Source: Spongiihabitans sp965206355
GTDB taxonomy: Bacteria > Pseudomonadota > Gammaproteobacteria > Arenicellales > Poriferihabitantaceae
Assembly (NCBI GenBank): GCA_965206355.1
Contig: OZ242212.1
Coordinates: forward strand, 310,001-374,000
Direction: 5' to 3'
Length of the DNA stretch: 64,000 nucleotides
The notes under the pieces were generated by a model. It was not told where the DNA came from, made no database searches, and worked only from the letters and a program-made list of their open reading frames with translations. The position numbers and the translations under genes are program-made. Of this stretch, positions 27,640-37,082 are shown in pieces. How positions within the stretch are numbered: the first letter of the stretch is position 1; every line of letters starts with the position of its first letter.

Positions 27640-28035
27640 ATGCCTTTTTACGAATATCAATGCGGTGATTGCGCTCATCGTCTCGAAGTGTTACAGAAAA
27701 TATCTGATGAACCGTTACTTTTTTGCCCGCAATGCAGTGAGCCATCGCTGAAAAAGTTGATTTCCGCCGCCGCATTTCGGTTGAAGGGGAACGGGTGGTA
27801 TGAAACTGACTTTAAGCATGGTGACACCAAAGAGGAGAAATCAGTGCATGGACAATCTGCTACTACACAGTCGGAATCATCCAACTCATCTGACACGTCA
27901 TCTAATAATCCATCGGATAAGAATGGAAAGAGTAGCCAGCCAGACAAGAATGCTGCCCCTAAAGACACTCCCCGCAAAGACGCGCATCCTAAAAGCGCAT
28001 CCTCCAAAGAAAGCGCCTCGTCAGTGGCGACTTGA
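27640..28035 (+). CDS. FmdB-family zinc-ribbon protein
   Basis: 131 residues from ATG 27640 (MPFYEYQCGDCAH); an earlier in-frame ATG at 27610 adds ten unlikely residues. The first 45 residues form a zinc ribbon with two CxxC pairs, CGDC and CPQC, as in FmdB regulatory-type proteins. After about residue 60 the chain is low-complexity, rich in Ser, Lys, Asp and Pro, and probably disordered. FmdB-like genes often lie just upstream of aspS, as here, with 27 bp between. The molecular role is unknown. Confidence 0.8.
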   Translation: MPFYEYQCGDCAHRLEVLQKISDEPLLFCPQCSEPSLKKLISAAAFRLKGNGWYETDFKHGDTKEEKSVHGQSATTQSESSNSSDTSSNNPSDKNGKSSQPDKNAAPKDTPRKDAHPKSASSKESASSVAT

Positions 28036-28062
28036 GTTAATCGCCATCATTTCAGAGAACCT

Positions 28063-29844
28063 ATGCGAACCCATCTTTGCCAACAACTCAATGAATCTCA
28101 TATCCAGCAGACGGTAACGCTGGCAGGCTGGGTATTAAACCGCCGCGATCATGGGGGTGTTATTTTCATTGATTTGCGCGACCATTCCGGCAGGGTTCAA
28201 ATAGTCGCCGACCCGGAACATCCAGAACCCTTTGCTATCGCTGATAGTTCGCGTAGCGAATATGTGCTTGCGGTAACCGGTCGGGTGCGTGCCCGACCAG
28301 ACGGCACCGTTAATGAGAATCTGATGACCGGAAAAATTGAGGTGCTTGCCGACCATATTGCTCTGTTGAATCGTTCAGAGCCTTTGCCTTTTCAGATGGA
28401 TGACGAAGAAATTGGCGAATTGACTCGATTGAAGTATCGCTTTTTGGATTTGCGCCGACCCAGCATGCAATTCACACTGCGTCTGCGCCACAAGATCGTA
28501 TCGACCTTACGCAATTTCCTCGATCAGCGTGAATTTGTGGATATTGAAACCCCTATCTTGACCCGTTCTACACCCGAAGGGGCGCGTGATTATTTGGTGC
28601 CAAGTCGCACACATCCCGGCGAATTTTTCGCTTTGCCACAATCACCGCAATTATTTAAGCAGTTGCTGATGATTTCCGGCTTTGAGCGTTATTATCAAAT
28701 TGCACGCTGTTTTCGTGATGAGGATTTACGGGCAGACCGGCAACCTGAATTCACACAATTGGATGTTGAGGTTTCATTTATGCATGAAAATGAAATCATG
28801 GCATTGATGGAGCAGATGATTCGGACGTGTTTCAAAACCATTTTGGATATAACGCTTGCCCATCCTATACCTAGAATCAGCTATGCCGAAGCGATGTCTC
28901 GCTTTGGCACAGACCGCCCAGACCTTCGCATTGCGCTGGAGCTGATAGAAATTACCGATTTAATGAAAGAAGTGGAGTTCAAGGTGTTTTCTGCGCCCGC
29001 AAACGATGCCAATGGGCGAGTTGCCGCATTGCGTGTGCCTGCTGGCAATAAATTGTCACGCGCACAGATTGACCAATACACTGAATTTGTCGCCCAGTAC
29101 GGTGCGCGTGGTCTGGCTTATATTAAAGTCAATGACGTACAAGCCGGTCGGGAAGGGATGCAGTCACCGATATTGAAATTCTTGCCGGATAAGGTGTTAT
29201 CGGCAATAATGAGTCGAACGGCCGCTAGCACGGGCGATTTAATCTTTTTTGGTGCCGACAAAGCGAGCGTAGTCAATAATGCGCTGGGCGCGTTGCGATT
29301 GCAGGTGGCTCATGATATGAATCTGGTTGAGAACGGTTGGAAGCCCATTTGGGTGGTGGATTTTCCGCTACTGGAATGGAACGATGAAAGTCGGCGTTGG
29401 CAGTCTCTGCACCACCCTTTTACCGCACCCAAAACCGCGCATATCGACCTGCTTGAAAGCGCGCCGGGTGAGGTGCTGTCCCGCGCATATGATTTAGTAT
29501 TAAACGGTAGCGAATTAGGCGGCGGCTCGATTCGTATTCATAAGTCGGATTTGCAACAACAAATTCTGGCCGTGTTAGGGATAGATGCTGAGGAAGCACG
29601 AGCGAAATTCGGCTTTTTACTGGATGGCTTGAATTATGGTGCGCCACCACACGGTGGCATTGCCTTTGGCATTGACCGATTGGTGGCGATGATGTGCGAA
29701 GTGGAGTCTATTCGAGATGTTATCGCCTTTCCTAAAACCCAAAAAGCCTCCTGTTTGTTGACCGAGTCGCCAAACCGAGTTGATTCAACACAACTGCGGG
29801 ATTTGGGATTACAGCTTAAACGCTCAGTCAACAACCGTATTTGA
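28063..29844 (+). CDS. aspS: Aspartyl-tRNA synthetase
   Basis: 593 residues, class IIb. It has an N-terminal OB-fold anticodon domain, motif 2 in YQIARCFRDEDLRADRQPEF, a GAD insertion domain in the middle, and motif 3 GIAFGIDRLVAMM near the C-terminus. The bacterial length and GAD insert fit AspRS. Whether it also charges tRNA-Asn cannot be read from the sequence. It leads into yebC and ruvCAB. Confidence 0.95.
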   Translation: MRTHLCQQLNESHIQQTVTLAGWVLNRRDHGGVIFIDLRDHSGRVQIVADPEHPEPFAIADSSRSEYVLAVTGRVRARPDGTVNENLMTGKIEVLADHIALLNRSEPLPFQMDDEEIGELTRLKYRFLDLRRPSMQFTLRLRHKIVSTLRNFLDQREFVDIETPILTRSTPEGARDYLVPSRTHPGEFFALPQSPQLFKQLLMISGFERYYQIARCFRDEDLRADRQPEFTQLDVEVSFMHENEIMALMEQMIRTCFKTILDITLAHPIPRISYAEAMSRFGTDRPDLRIALELIEITDLMKEVEFKVFSAPANDANGRVAALRVPAGNKLSRAQIDQYTEFVAQYGARGLAYIKVNDVQAGREGMQSPILKFLPDKVLSAIMSRTAASTGDLIFFGADKASVVNNALGALRLQVAHDMNLVENGWKPIWVVDFPLLEWNDESRRWQSLHHPFTAPKTAHIDLLESAPGEVLSRAYDLVLNGSELGGGSIRIHKSDLQQQILAVLGIDAEEARAKFGFLLDGLNYGAPPHGGIAFGIDRLVAMMCEVESIRDVIAFPKTQKASCLLTESPNRVDSTQLRDLGLQLKRSVNNRI

Positions 29845-30037
29845 CACGAACAACACGGCGCATAACAGGACTATAGTGATAGTAGTGATAACATGCTGAC
29901 TGCCTTGCTTTGCGTAAGTCATCGTATTTATAACGCTGACGCAGACAAACTGGGGTGAGCAACCAACAATGCCAATTTTTCCAACTATAACAACCGCAAG
30001 TAGCCACTCATGTTGATTATGATTCCGGAGGCAAGTG

Positions 30038-30766
30038 ATGGCGGGTCATAGCAAATGGGCAAACATAAAATTCCGTAAGATGACTCAGGATGCCAAGCGT
30101 GGCAAAGCCTTCACCAAGTTAATCAAGGAAATTACCGTGGCTACCCGTATGGGTGGCGGCGATGCGGATGCCAACCCACGCTTGCGTAGTGCCATTGACA
30201 AAGCGCTCAGTGCCAACATGACCAGAGATACCATTGACCGTGCCATTAAGCGCGGGGTCGGTGCGTCAGAGGGTGATGATATTGCTGAAATCAGATATGA
30301 GGGCTATGCGCCTCAAGGGGTCGCCGTGTTGGTTGAGTGTGCGACCGATAATAAGAACAGAACGGTGAGTGAAGTTCGCCATACTTTCACAAAACATGGT
30401 GGTAATCTGGGTACGGATGGTTCTGTAGCGTATCTGTTTGACAAAATTGGCTCACTGCTCTTTTCCAATGGTGAAGATGAGGAACAAATTATGGACATTG
30501 CGTTGCAAGGTGGCGCACAAGATGTGGAATCTGATGACGGTATGATTGAGGTCGTTACTTTGCCGGAAAACTTTCACTCCCTGCAAAAAATAATGAAGGA
30601 CGCTGGCTTGGAAGCGGAAATTTCGGAATTGATTCAGCGACCATTGACAACGATTGAGGTCAGTGGTGATGCGGCTGAAAAAGTCATGAAGCTGATTGAT
30701 GCCTTAGAAAATCTTGACGATGTGCAGGATGTATTTACCAATGCCAGTTTTGCCGAGGCGCAATAA
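30038..30766 (+). CDS. yebC: YebC/PmpR-family transcriptional or translational regulator
   Basis: 242 residues from ATG 30038, with a good GGAGG site eight bases upstream; an overlapping GTG is less likely. The start MAGHSKWANIKFRK and the blocks YEGYAPQGVAVLVE and GGNLGTDGSVAYLF are family hallmarks. YebC proteins are reported as DNA-binding regulators and as factors that ease ribosome stalling. Its stop abuts the ruvC GTG, so the two are translationally coupled. Confidence 0.93.
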   Translation: MAGHSKWANIKFRKMTQDAKRGKAFTKLIKEITVATRMGGGDADANPRLRSAIDKALSANMTRDTIDRAIKRGVGASEGDDIAEIRYEGYAPQGVAVLVECATDNKNRTVSEVRHTFTKHGGNLGTDGSVAYLFDKIGSLLFSNGEDEEQIMDIALQGGAQDVESDDGMIEVVTLPENFHSLQKIMKDAGLEAEISELIQRPLTTIEVSGDAAEKVMKLIDALENLDDVQDVFTNASFAEAQ

Positions 30767-31261
30767 GTGCGGATGCTGGGAATTGATCCGGGTTCCCGAA
30801 ACACCGGGCTGGGTGTGGTGGAAACAACGACAGACGGGGTGCGCTCGGTCGCTTTTCGATGTATTCGGATGCGTAGCGAACCTTTACCACAGCGACTGGG
30901 CGTGATTTATCGTGGTGTTGAATCTATGATTGCCGATTTCCAGCCGGATAGCGTGGCGGTGGAACAAGTCTTTATTTCCAATAATGCAAAATCCGCCCTG
31001 ATTCTCGGACAGGCTCGCGGCGCGGCAATTTGTGCTGCGGTGAATGCCCAACGTCCAGTATATGAATATAGTGCGTTACAGATTAAACAAGCGGTTGTGG
31101 GTTCTGGCAATGCCAAAAAAAATCAGGTGCAACAAATGGTTCGCATACTGCTCGGACTAACCGCAACCCCGGATGAGGATGAGGCGGATGCGCTGGCATG
31201 TGCCATATGTCATATTCATAGCACGCAGGGACAACAAAAATTAGCCGCCGCCTGCCCATGA
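30767..31261 (+). CDS. ruvC: Holliday junction endonuclease RuvC
   Basis: 164 residues. The acidic catalytic residues are Asp7 (LGIDPGS), Glu66 (VEQVF), Asp138 and Asp141 (DEDEADALA). The GTG start directly follows the yebC stop; an ATG two codons in is possible. RuvC cuts Holliday junctions moved by RuvAB. ruvA follows after 55 bp. Confidence 0.94.
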   Translation: MRMLGIDPGSRNTGLGVVETTTDGVRSVAFRCIRMRSEPLPQRLGVIYRGVESMIADFQPDSVAVEQVFISNNAKSALILGQARGAAICAAVNAQRPVYEYSALQIKQAVVGSGNAKKNQVQQMVRILLGLTATPDEDEADALACAICHIHSTQGQQKLAAACP

Positions 31262-31316
31262 ACACCGATAATTTTTCATCTACCATAATATCTTCAGCCA
31301 GACACAGAGTGCGCCC

Positions 31317-31967
31317 ATGATTGCTTTCCTGCGTGGCACATTGTTACAAAAGCAGCCGCCGATTTTGTTGGTCGAGGTCAATGGACTGGGGTATGAATTG
31401 GAAGCACCGATGTCAACATTTTATGCGCTACCCGACGAGCATAGCGAGGTTGCCTTATACACTCATCTGCTTGTGCGCGAAGATGCACAGCTTCTGTATG
31501 GCTTCTCTGATCAGGGGCAACGGCAATTATTCCGCAGTTTGCTCAGGATCAATGGTGTCGGTGCGCGGGTGGCGTTAGCGATTCTGTCAACTTTAAGCAC
31601 ACAGGAATTCATCACTTGTATTCACCGTGAGGATGCGGCGACCCTGACTCGGGTGCCCGGAATTGGTGCTAAAACAGCGGAGCGAATGATTATTGACATG
31701 CGTGATCGCATTGATGTTCAGATGTATGCCCAAGCGGATAATCAGGGGGATGATCGGGAGTCAATGCACGGCGAGGAGGCAACAGCCGCTACGACAGCCG
31801 TTTCTTTGCAAGTAGTGGATAATCCAGTACAGGATGCCATTGGTGCATTGATGGCACTCGGCTATAAAGCTGCCGAAGCCAATCGTGCGGTAAACGCGGT
31901 CAAAGCACAAAGCCAGCAACGCGATGATTTGATACGAAATGCGTTGCAATATGTGATCAAACGATGA
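31317..31967 (+). CDS. ruvA: Holliday junction helicase subunit RuvA
   Basis: 216 residues. The N-terminal OB domain contains VEVNGLGYELEAP. Two helix-hairpin-helix motifs follow (INGVGARVALAIL and VPGIGAKTAERMI), then a flexible linker. The C-terminal domain III reads AIGALMALGYKAAEANRAV and contacts RuvB. RuvA tetramers hold the junction. It overlaps ruvB by 4 bp. Confidence 0.95.
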   Translation: MIAFLRGTLLQKQPPILLVEVNGLGYELEAPMSTFYALPDEHSEVALYTHLLVREDAQLLYGFSDQGQRQLFRSLLRINGVGARVALAILSTLSTQEFITCIHREDAATLTRVPGIGAKTAERMIIDMRDRIDVQMYAQADNQGDDRESMHGEEATAATTAVSLQVVDNPVQDAIGALMALGYKAAEANRAVNAVKAQSQQRDDLIRNALQYVIKR

Positions 31968-33031
31968 TCGAGAACAAACCGTCAACAAGTCCGTTACTGG
32001 CAGCCGATAATCAACAAGATTCTGTTCAGGAACAGCAGTTTGACCGCAGTTTGCGCCCTGCTCGGCTGGGTGAATTTATCGGTCAAACCAACACCAAAGA
32101 TCAACTGGGAATATTTGTTGAGGCGGCACGACGACGCAACGAGGCACTGGATCATGTGCTAGTGTTTGGTCCTCCCGGGTTAGGTAAAACGACTTTGGCT
32201 TATATTCTGGCGACGGAGATGGGTGCTAGAATGCGTCAAACTTCGGGGCCGGTACTTGAAAAGGCAGGTGATCTTGCTGCCATGCTGACTAATCTTGAGT
32301 CGGGTGACGTGCTGTTTATTGATGAAATTCATCGCTTAAATCCAGCCATTGAGGAAATTCTATATCCTGCTCTGGAAGACTATCACCTTGACATTATGAT
32401 TGGTGAAGGCCCGGCAGCGCGTTCAATCAAATTAAATTTGCCGCCGTTTACGCTGGTTGGAGCGACCACCCGGGCAGGGTTATTGACTTCACCGCTACGC
32501 GATCGCTTTGGCATCGTGCAGCGGCTACAGTTTTATTCCACGGATGAGCTTGCCCAAATTGTCGAACGCTCGGCACAATTGCTGGCAGTACCGTTTGAAA
32601 CTGGTGGCGTGCATGCTATCGCCATGCGTTCACGGGGAACACCTCGAATTGCCAACCGCTTATTACGGCGGGTTCGGGATTATGCCGAGGTTAAAAACGA
32701 CGGCACGGTGACTGAAGAGGTCGCCGATGCTGCGCTTGATATGCTTGAAGTTGACAAATTCGGCCTGGATTTGCTTGATCGTAATTTATTGTTAGCCATC
32801 ATGGAAAAATTTGACGGTGGTCCGGTTGGTATCGACAGTATTTCGGCAGCTATCGGTGAAGAACGTGGCACCATTGAGGATGTCATAGAACCCTATCTCA
32901 TCCAACAGGGATATTTAATGCGAACACCGAGAGGGCGAGTCGCCACAAAATCAGCATGGCGACATTTGGGGCTGACTATGCCACAGCCGTCGGCAAATCA
33001 GCAACAGCAATTATTTCCTGATAAGCTATAG
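31964..33031 (+). CDS. ruvB: Holliday junction helicase motor RuvB
   Basis: 355 residues. Walker A GPPGLGKTT is at about 69-77 and Walker B is LFIDEIHRL. The sensor region is GATTRAGLLTSPLRDRF. A C-terminal winged-helix domain contains PRGRVATKSAWRHLGL. The ATP-driven ring drives branch migration with RuvA. The ATGA overlap with ruvA implies coupling. In many relatives ybgC lies between ruvB and tolQ; here tolQ follows directly after 67 bp. Confidence 0.96.
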   Translation: MIENKPSTSPLLAADNQQDSVQEQQFDRSLRPARLGEFIGQTNTKDQLGIFVEAARRRNEALDHVLVFGPPGLGKTTLAYILATEMGARMRQTSGPVLEKAGDLAAMLTNLESGDVLFIDEIHRLNPAIEEILYPALEDYHLDIMIGEGPAARSIKLNLPPFTLVGATTRAGLLTSPLRDRFGIVQRLQFYSTDELAQIVERSAQLLAVPFETGGVHAIAMRSRGTPRIANRLLRRVRDYAEVKNDGTVTEEVADAALDMLEVDKFGLDLLDRNLLLAIMEKFDGGPVGIDSISAAIGEERGTIEDVIEPYLIQQGYLMRTPRGRVATKSAWRHLGLTMPQPSANQQQQLFPDKL

Positions 33032-33098
33032 TCGCCCATATATTTAGACAGTTTCTTGACAATAGCCGTGTCCAATACTTATTTAATTTATTAGTTCA

Positions 33099-33800
33099 AT
33101 GCCCATAGAAAGCACAATTTTCACCGACCAATCTATTATAAATTTGATTGTTAACGCCAGCATTCCGGTACAACTGGTGATGCTGTTATTATTCCTGGCT
33201 TCGATAATTTCATGGTACATGATTGATCGAAAGCGTTCTGCCTTTAAGCGTTGGTCTGGTATTGCCGATGAATTTGAAGATCAGTTCTGGTCTGGCGGTG
33301 AAATGAGAAAAATTTACTACGAGTGGATCAAGGAGCGCGAACCAGAAGGTATCATTAACATTTTTTTGGCAGGATTCAGAGAATTCAATCGGCTAGCACA
33401 GAAACAGGATGGGCATCGCTCGGATATAGTCGAAGGTGTTCACCGCTCAATGAGAGTGGCGTTAAGCAGAGAAATAGTTGATATTGAATCCCATTTATCT
33501 TTTCTTGCCACGGTCGGCTCAACCAGCCCCTATGTCGGTTTATTTGGAACGGTATGGGGTATTATGAATTCATTTCAATCGCTAGGCACTATGCAAACGG
33601 TGACCATCGCCACAGTCGCACCCGGGATTGCAGAAGCACTGATTGCGACTGCCATGGGCTTATTTGCTGCTATTCCTGCGGTCATTGCCTATAACAAATT
33701 TGCCAATACCGCTGAGCGATTAAATGGTCGCTATGAGGTGTTTATGGAAGAATTCTTGAGTATTGTCAGTCGTCAGAATATCAGGAGTCGGGGCGAATGA
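33099..33800 (+). CDS. tolQ: Tol-Pal proton-channel subunit TolQ
   Basis: 233 residues with three membrane helices (about 22-42, 137-158 and 172-195), the last two in the MotA/ExbB domain. The block TVGSTSPYVGLFGTVWGIMN is diagnostic for the family. TolQ with TolR forms the proton-driven motor that energises TolA during cell constriction. It overlaps tolR by 4 bp. Confidence 0.95.
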   Translation: MPIESTIFTDQSIINLIVNASIPVQLVMLLLFLASIISWYMIDRKRSAFKRWSGIADEFEDQFWSGGEMRKIYYEWIKEREPEGIINIFLAGFREFNRLAQKQDGHRSDIVEGVHRSMRVALSREIVDIESHLSFLATVGSTSPYVGLFGTVWGIMNSFQSLGTMQTVTIATVAPGIAEALIATAMGLFAAIPAVIAYNKFANTAERLNGRYEVFMEEFLSIVSRQNIRSRGE

Positions 33801-34225
33801 GCCAAACCCGATACGGTCGCAAAAAGAGACTGATGAGCGAAATCAATGTCGTACCTTATATTGATGTGATGCTGGTGCTACTGATTATTTTCATGGTAAC
33901 CGCACCCTTGATCAGTACCGGCGTAAAAATTGAACTACCCAAAGCCGCGGCGCAACCCATAACCGATCAGGACAACGAGCCGTTTGTTGTGACCGTTGAT
34001 GCGGATGGAAATTACTATATCAATGATGACGAAACCAAAATCCTGTCTAATCAGGAAATTGAAGCCAAAGCGAGGGCAGTCCTGCAGGTAAACCCTGAAT
34101 TGCCCTTTCTGGTTAGGGGCGATGCCGCTGTCAAATATAGCTATGTGATACAGGCTATGGTATTGTTACAGCGAGCAGGTGTTGATTCTGTTGGACTAAT
34201 TACTGATCCGCAGCCATTCCAGTAG
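33797..34225 (+). CDS. tolR: Tol-Pal motor subunit TolR
   Basis: 142 residues of the ExbD/TolR family. The single membrane helix follows MSEINVVPYIDVML and contains the conserved proton-conducting aspartate (PYIDV). The periplasmic domain ends AGVDSVGLITDPQP. It overlaps tolQ by 4 bp and is 31 bp upstream of tolA. Confidence 0.95.
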   Translation: MSQTRYGRKKRLMSEINVVPYIDVMLVLLIIFMVTAPLISTGVKIELPKAAAQPITDQDNEPFVVTVDADGNYYINDDETKILSNQEIEAKARAVLQVNPELPFLVRGDAAVKYSYVIQAMVLLQRAGVDSVGLITDPQPFQ

Positions 34226-34256
34226 TCGCTTTGATTGCCGACAATGAGAAAACGGG

Positions 34257-35057
34257 ATGAGAGAACCAATACGGCGTATTACGTTATTTATCAAATCTAC
34301 GCTATTCACCGCTACCATCCATACAATATTGCTGGTTGTACTGCTGTCTGGGCAGTGGTGGTCATTTTCTGAAAAAATCATCCAACAAGGGAGTAGCGAA
34401 CCGATTCAAGCTGAGGTCATTACCACTGATTATCTTAAACAACAGCAAGAGAAAAAACGCAAAGAAGAGGCCGAGAAAAAAAGACTCGCCGAAGAAAAAC
34501 GGCAACAACAAGAGAAAAAACGCAAAGTAGAAGTCGAGAAAAAAAGACTCGCCGAAGAAAAACGGCAACAGCAGGAGAAAAAACGTAAAGAAGAGGCCGA
34601 GAAAAAAAGACTCACCGAAGAAAAACGGCAACAGCAGGAGAAAAAACGCAAAGAAGAAGTCGAGAAAAAAAGACTCGCCGAAGAAAAACGTAAACGAGAA
34701 CAAGAGCTCAAAGACAAACTTGAAGAGGAAAGACAGCGACAACAACGGGCGCAAACAAAACTTGACGCTGCCTCCGCATTGAGTGCATTGGCAGACCGTA
34801 TTGCGTCCGCCGTGAAACATAACTGGCATCGCCCATTGAGTGGCGCGAAAGGATTAGTCGCCATAATTGAAGTAAAAGTATCCCAAAATGGTGAAGTTTT
34901 ATCGGCGAATGTGGTAGAAGGTAGCGGAGATCGGTTTTTTGACCGATCGGCAGAACTGGCAGTCAGAAAAGCATCGCCGCTACCGTTTCCTGCAAACCCA
35001 AAATACTATAAATTTATTGGTGTTTTTAATCTAAAATTTAACCCTGATGATGAATAA
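34257..35057 (+). CDS. tolA: Tol-Pal linker protein TolA
   Basis: 266 residues. There is one N-terminal membrane helix (about 15-35). A long Lys/Glu/Gln/Arg-rich helical domain II (about 55-175) contains four tandem 21-residue units. The compact C-terminal domain III has SAVKHNWHRPL and ends FIGVFNLKFNPDDE. TolA spans the periplasm from the TolQR motor to TolB and Pal. The domain II repeats make its length open to recombination. It overlaps tolB by 11 bp. Confidence 0.93.
   Translation: MREPIRRITLFIKSTLFTATIHTILLVVLLSGQWWSFSEKIIQQGSSEPIQAEVITTDYLKQQQEKKRKEEAEKKRLAEEKRQQQEKKRKVEVEKKRLAEEKRQQQEKKRKEEAEKKRLTEEKRQQQEKKRKEEVEKKRLAEEKRKREQELKDKLEEERQRQQRAQTKLDAASALSALADRIASAVKHNWHRPLSGAKGLVAIIEVKVSQNGEVLSANVVEGSGDRFFDRSAELAVRKASPLPFPANPKYYKFIGVFNLKFNPDDE
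34440..34691 (+). repeat. 63-bp tandem repeat, 4 units, in tolA
   Basis: Four near-identical 63-bp units encode the 21-residue block QQEKKRKEEAEKKRLAEEKR plus one more residue. Units differ at a few codons (AE/VE, LA/LT). The array keeps the frame whatever the unit number. Confidence 0.9.
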
Positions 35058-36369
35058 ACTGACTGGCTTAAAGCGGCTGTTATGGTCGGGGCTTGCCTTG
35101 ACGCTGGTGAGTTATGCGTTACCCGGTCTTGCGCTTTTAACCATTGAAGTGCGTTCGGGTGTGGTCTCTGGAATTCCCATAGCCATTGTACCCTTTGCAA
35201 TGGCAGGAGTCAGCGGTAGCGAACAGCAGCCCACCGATGTAATTAGTGTGGATTTGGAATTGAGCGGTCGATTCAAAACCATTGCGCGTTCAAGCTACCT
35301 GAGCAACCCGCATGATCTCAATGCCGTACAATTTAAGGATTGGCGGCTGATTAAAGCCGAAGCACTGGTGGTCGGTAAGGTCATTAAACTTGGCAACTCG
35401 CAATATGAGGTTCGATTTCGCCTGATTGATGTGTTTCGGGAAAAACAACTGTCAGGACGGAAGTTTGTCGTTTCCGAACATCAATTACGACGCGTCTCCC
35501 ATGTCATTAGCGACATGATCTATCAAGAACTAACTGGAATCGCCGGTGCTTTTAATACCAAGATCGCTTATATTACTGAACGTGGCAAGCCTCCCAACCA
35601 TCAATATTTATTGCAAATTGCCGATGCCGATGGATGGAATCCGAGAACCATTCTTGAATCACGCCAACCCATACTATCCCCATCGTGGTCTCCAGACAAC
35701 AGTCGTCTGGCATACGTTTCTTTTGAGAAAAACCGATCGATGGTGTTTATTCAGAACATCCAAACCGGAAAACGGCTTCGCATCGCTGAATTTCCGGGAT
35801 TAAACAGCGCACCTGCCTGGTCTCCGGATGGTAAAAAGATCGCTTTAACCTTGTCGAAAGACGGCAATCCGGAAATTTATGTCTTTAATCTTGCCAACTC
35901 AACCTTTCAACGTATAACTCGCCATATTGGTATTGATACCGAACCATCATGGTCACCCGATGGTCATTCCCTTATATTCACATCCAACAGGTCAGGAAAA
36001 GCACAGATTTACCAAATTCCCGCAACTGGCGGGGCAGTTAAAAGATTAACTTTCTCCGGCAATTACAATGCTGGCGGGGCTTTCTCGCCAGACGGCCAAA
36101 CAATCGTTCTGATTACGAATCAAGGTAATGGCTATAAAGTTGGGATATACTCGACCAAAGGTCGAACGATTCAAACACTGACGCAATCTAACCGAGACGA
36201 ATCGCCATCTTTTGCTCCCAATGGGGATATGATAGTGTATGCTACGCAACAAGGCGGGCAAAATGTGCTTGCGACCGTTTCGGTTGATGGTCAAGTCCAA
36301 CAAACCTTAAACTTAAAAAGTGGTTCGATTAGGGAGCCCGCCTGGTCGCCATTCAACCTTAACCTGTAG
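35047..36369 (+). CDS. tolB: Tol-Pal periplasmic beta-propeller TolB
   Basis: 440 residues. A signal peptide ends near ALPGLALL (about 30). The N-terminal TolB domain contains IPIAIVPFAM. A six-bladed propeller follows, with repeats such as SPSWSPDNSRLAYVS, APAWSPDGKKIALT and EPSWSPDGHSLIFTS. TolB bridges Pal and TolA. Two adjacent ATG codons could start it, both inside the end of tolA. Confidence 0.95.
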   Translation: MMNKLTGLKRLLWSGLALTLVSYALPGLALLTIEVRSGVVSGIPIAIVPFAMAGVSGSEQQPTDVISVDLELSGRFKTIARSSYLSNPHDLNAVQFKDWRLIKAEALVVGKVIKLGNSQYEVRFRLIDVFREKQLSGRKFVVSEHQLRRVSHVISDMIYQELTGIAGAFNTKIAYITERGKPPNHQYLLQIADADGWNPRTILESRQPILSPSWSPDNSRLAYVSFEKNRSMVFIQNIQTGKRLRIAEFPGLNSAPAWSPDGKKIALTLSKDGNPEIYVFNLANSTFQRITRHIGIDTEPSWSPDGHSLIFTSNRSGKAQIYQIPATGGAVKRLTFSGNYNAGGAFSPDGQTIVLITNQGNGYKVGIYSTKGRTIQTLTQSNRDESPSFAPNGDMIVYATQQGGQNVLATVSVDGQVQQTLNLKSGSIREPAWSPFNLNL

Positions 36370-36384
36370 AGGAGAAATCTATAT

Positions 36385-36936
36385 ATGCGTAATGTTCCAT
36401 CATATTTTATTATTTTAATGAGTAGTCTCACCATTGCGGCTTGTGGTGATGGCAGGTTAGCGAGTGAAAATATTGTTGTTGAAAGCGTGGGTGGTCTGGC
36501 GGGTAGTGAGCTGGATGCGGGTGACATTAGCTCATTGGGATTGGATGATGATAATACACTCAACTCTTTTGAGCTAGACAATTCAGACAGTGCCGACAAC
36601 GACTTGCTAACTAGTCGGGTGATTTACTTTGAATACGATAGCAGCCGTTTAACACCGGAAAATGAAGCAATTGTACGGGCGCATGCACAACATCTGAAAA
36701 CGGCATCCACCATTAAAATCGTCCTTGAAGGTCATACCGATGAACGCGGTACCCGAGAATATAATTTGGCATTAGGCGAAAACCGAGCTAAAACCGTAGC
36801 CAGAGTTATGCAGGCATTAGGTCTGGGTGTAAACCGTATCCAGACGGTCTCTTACGGAGAAGAAAGACCGGCCTCACTGGGTAGCACTGAAGCTGCCTGG
36901 AGCTTAAACCGACGAGTAGAGATTCTCTATCAGTAA
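36385..36936 (+). CDS. pal: Peptidoglycan-associated lipoprotein Pal
   Basis: 183 residues. The lipobox LTIAAC puts the lipidated cysteine at residue 20. An acidic linker leads to an OmpA-like peptidoglycan-binding domain with YFEYDSSRLTPE, LEGHTDERGTREYNLALGE and LNRRVEILYQ. Pal anchors the outer membrane to peptidoglycan and joins TolB. It has a clear GAGGAG ribosome site and follows tolB by 15 bp. Confidence 0.95.
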   Translation: MRNVPSYFIILMSSLTIAACGDGRLASENIVVESVGGLAGSELDAGDISSLGLDDDNTLNSFELDNSDSADNDLLTSRVIYFEYDSSRLTPENEAIVRAHAQHLKTASTIKIVLEGHTDERGTREYNLALGENRAKTVARVMQALGLGVNRIQTVSYGEERPASLGSTEAAWSLNRRVEILYQ

Positions 36937-37082
36937 TGCCGTCATTCTGCTTGCCTGAGGTAATGGTCCGAATTTTAATAATTGATTGGATGGCGGTCGT
37001 GAACATCCCAATCTTCGCAACAGGATTCGGGAGCGGATTTTTTCTAAACAGTATCTTTATTTCGAATATTTGACTTAGAACG

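Noticed and set aside
34362..34864. Phe/Leu- and Ser-rich minus-strand frames opposite tolA
   Set aside because: They are antisense shadows of the Lys/Glu-rich TolA repeats.
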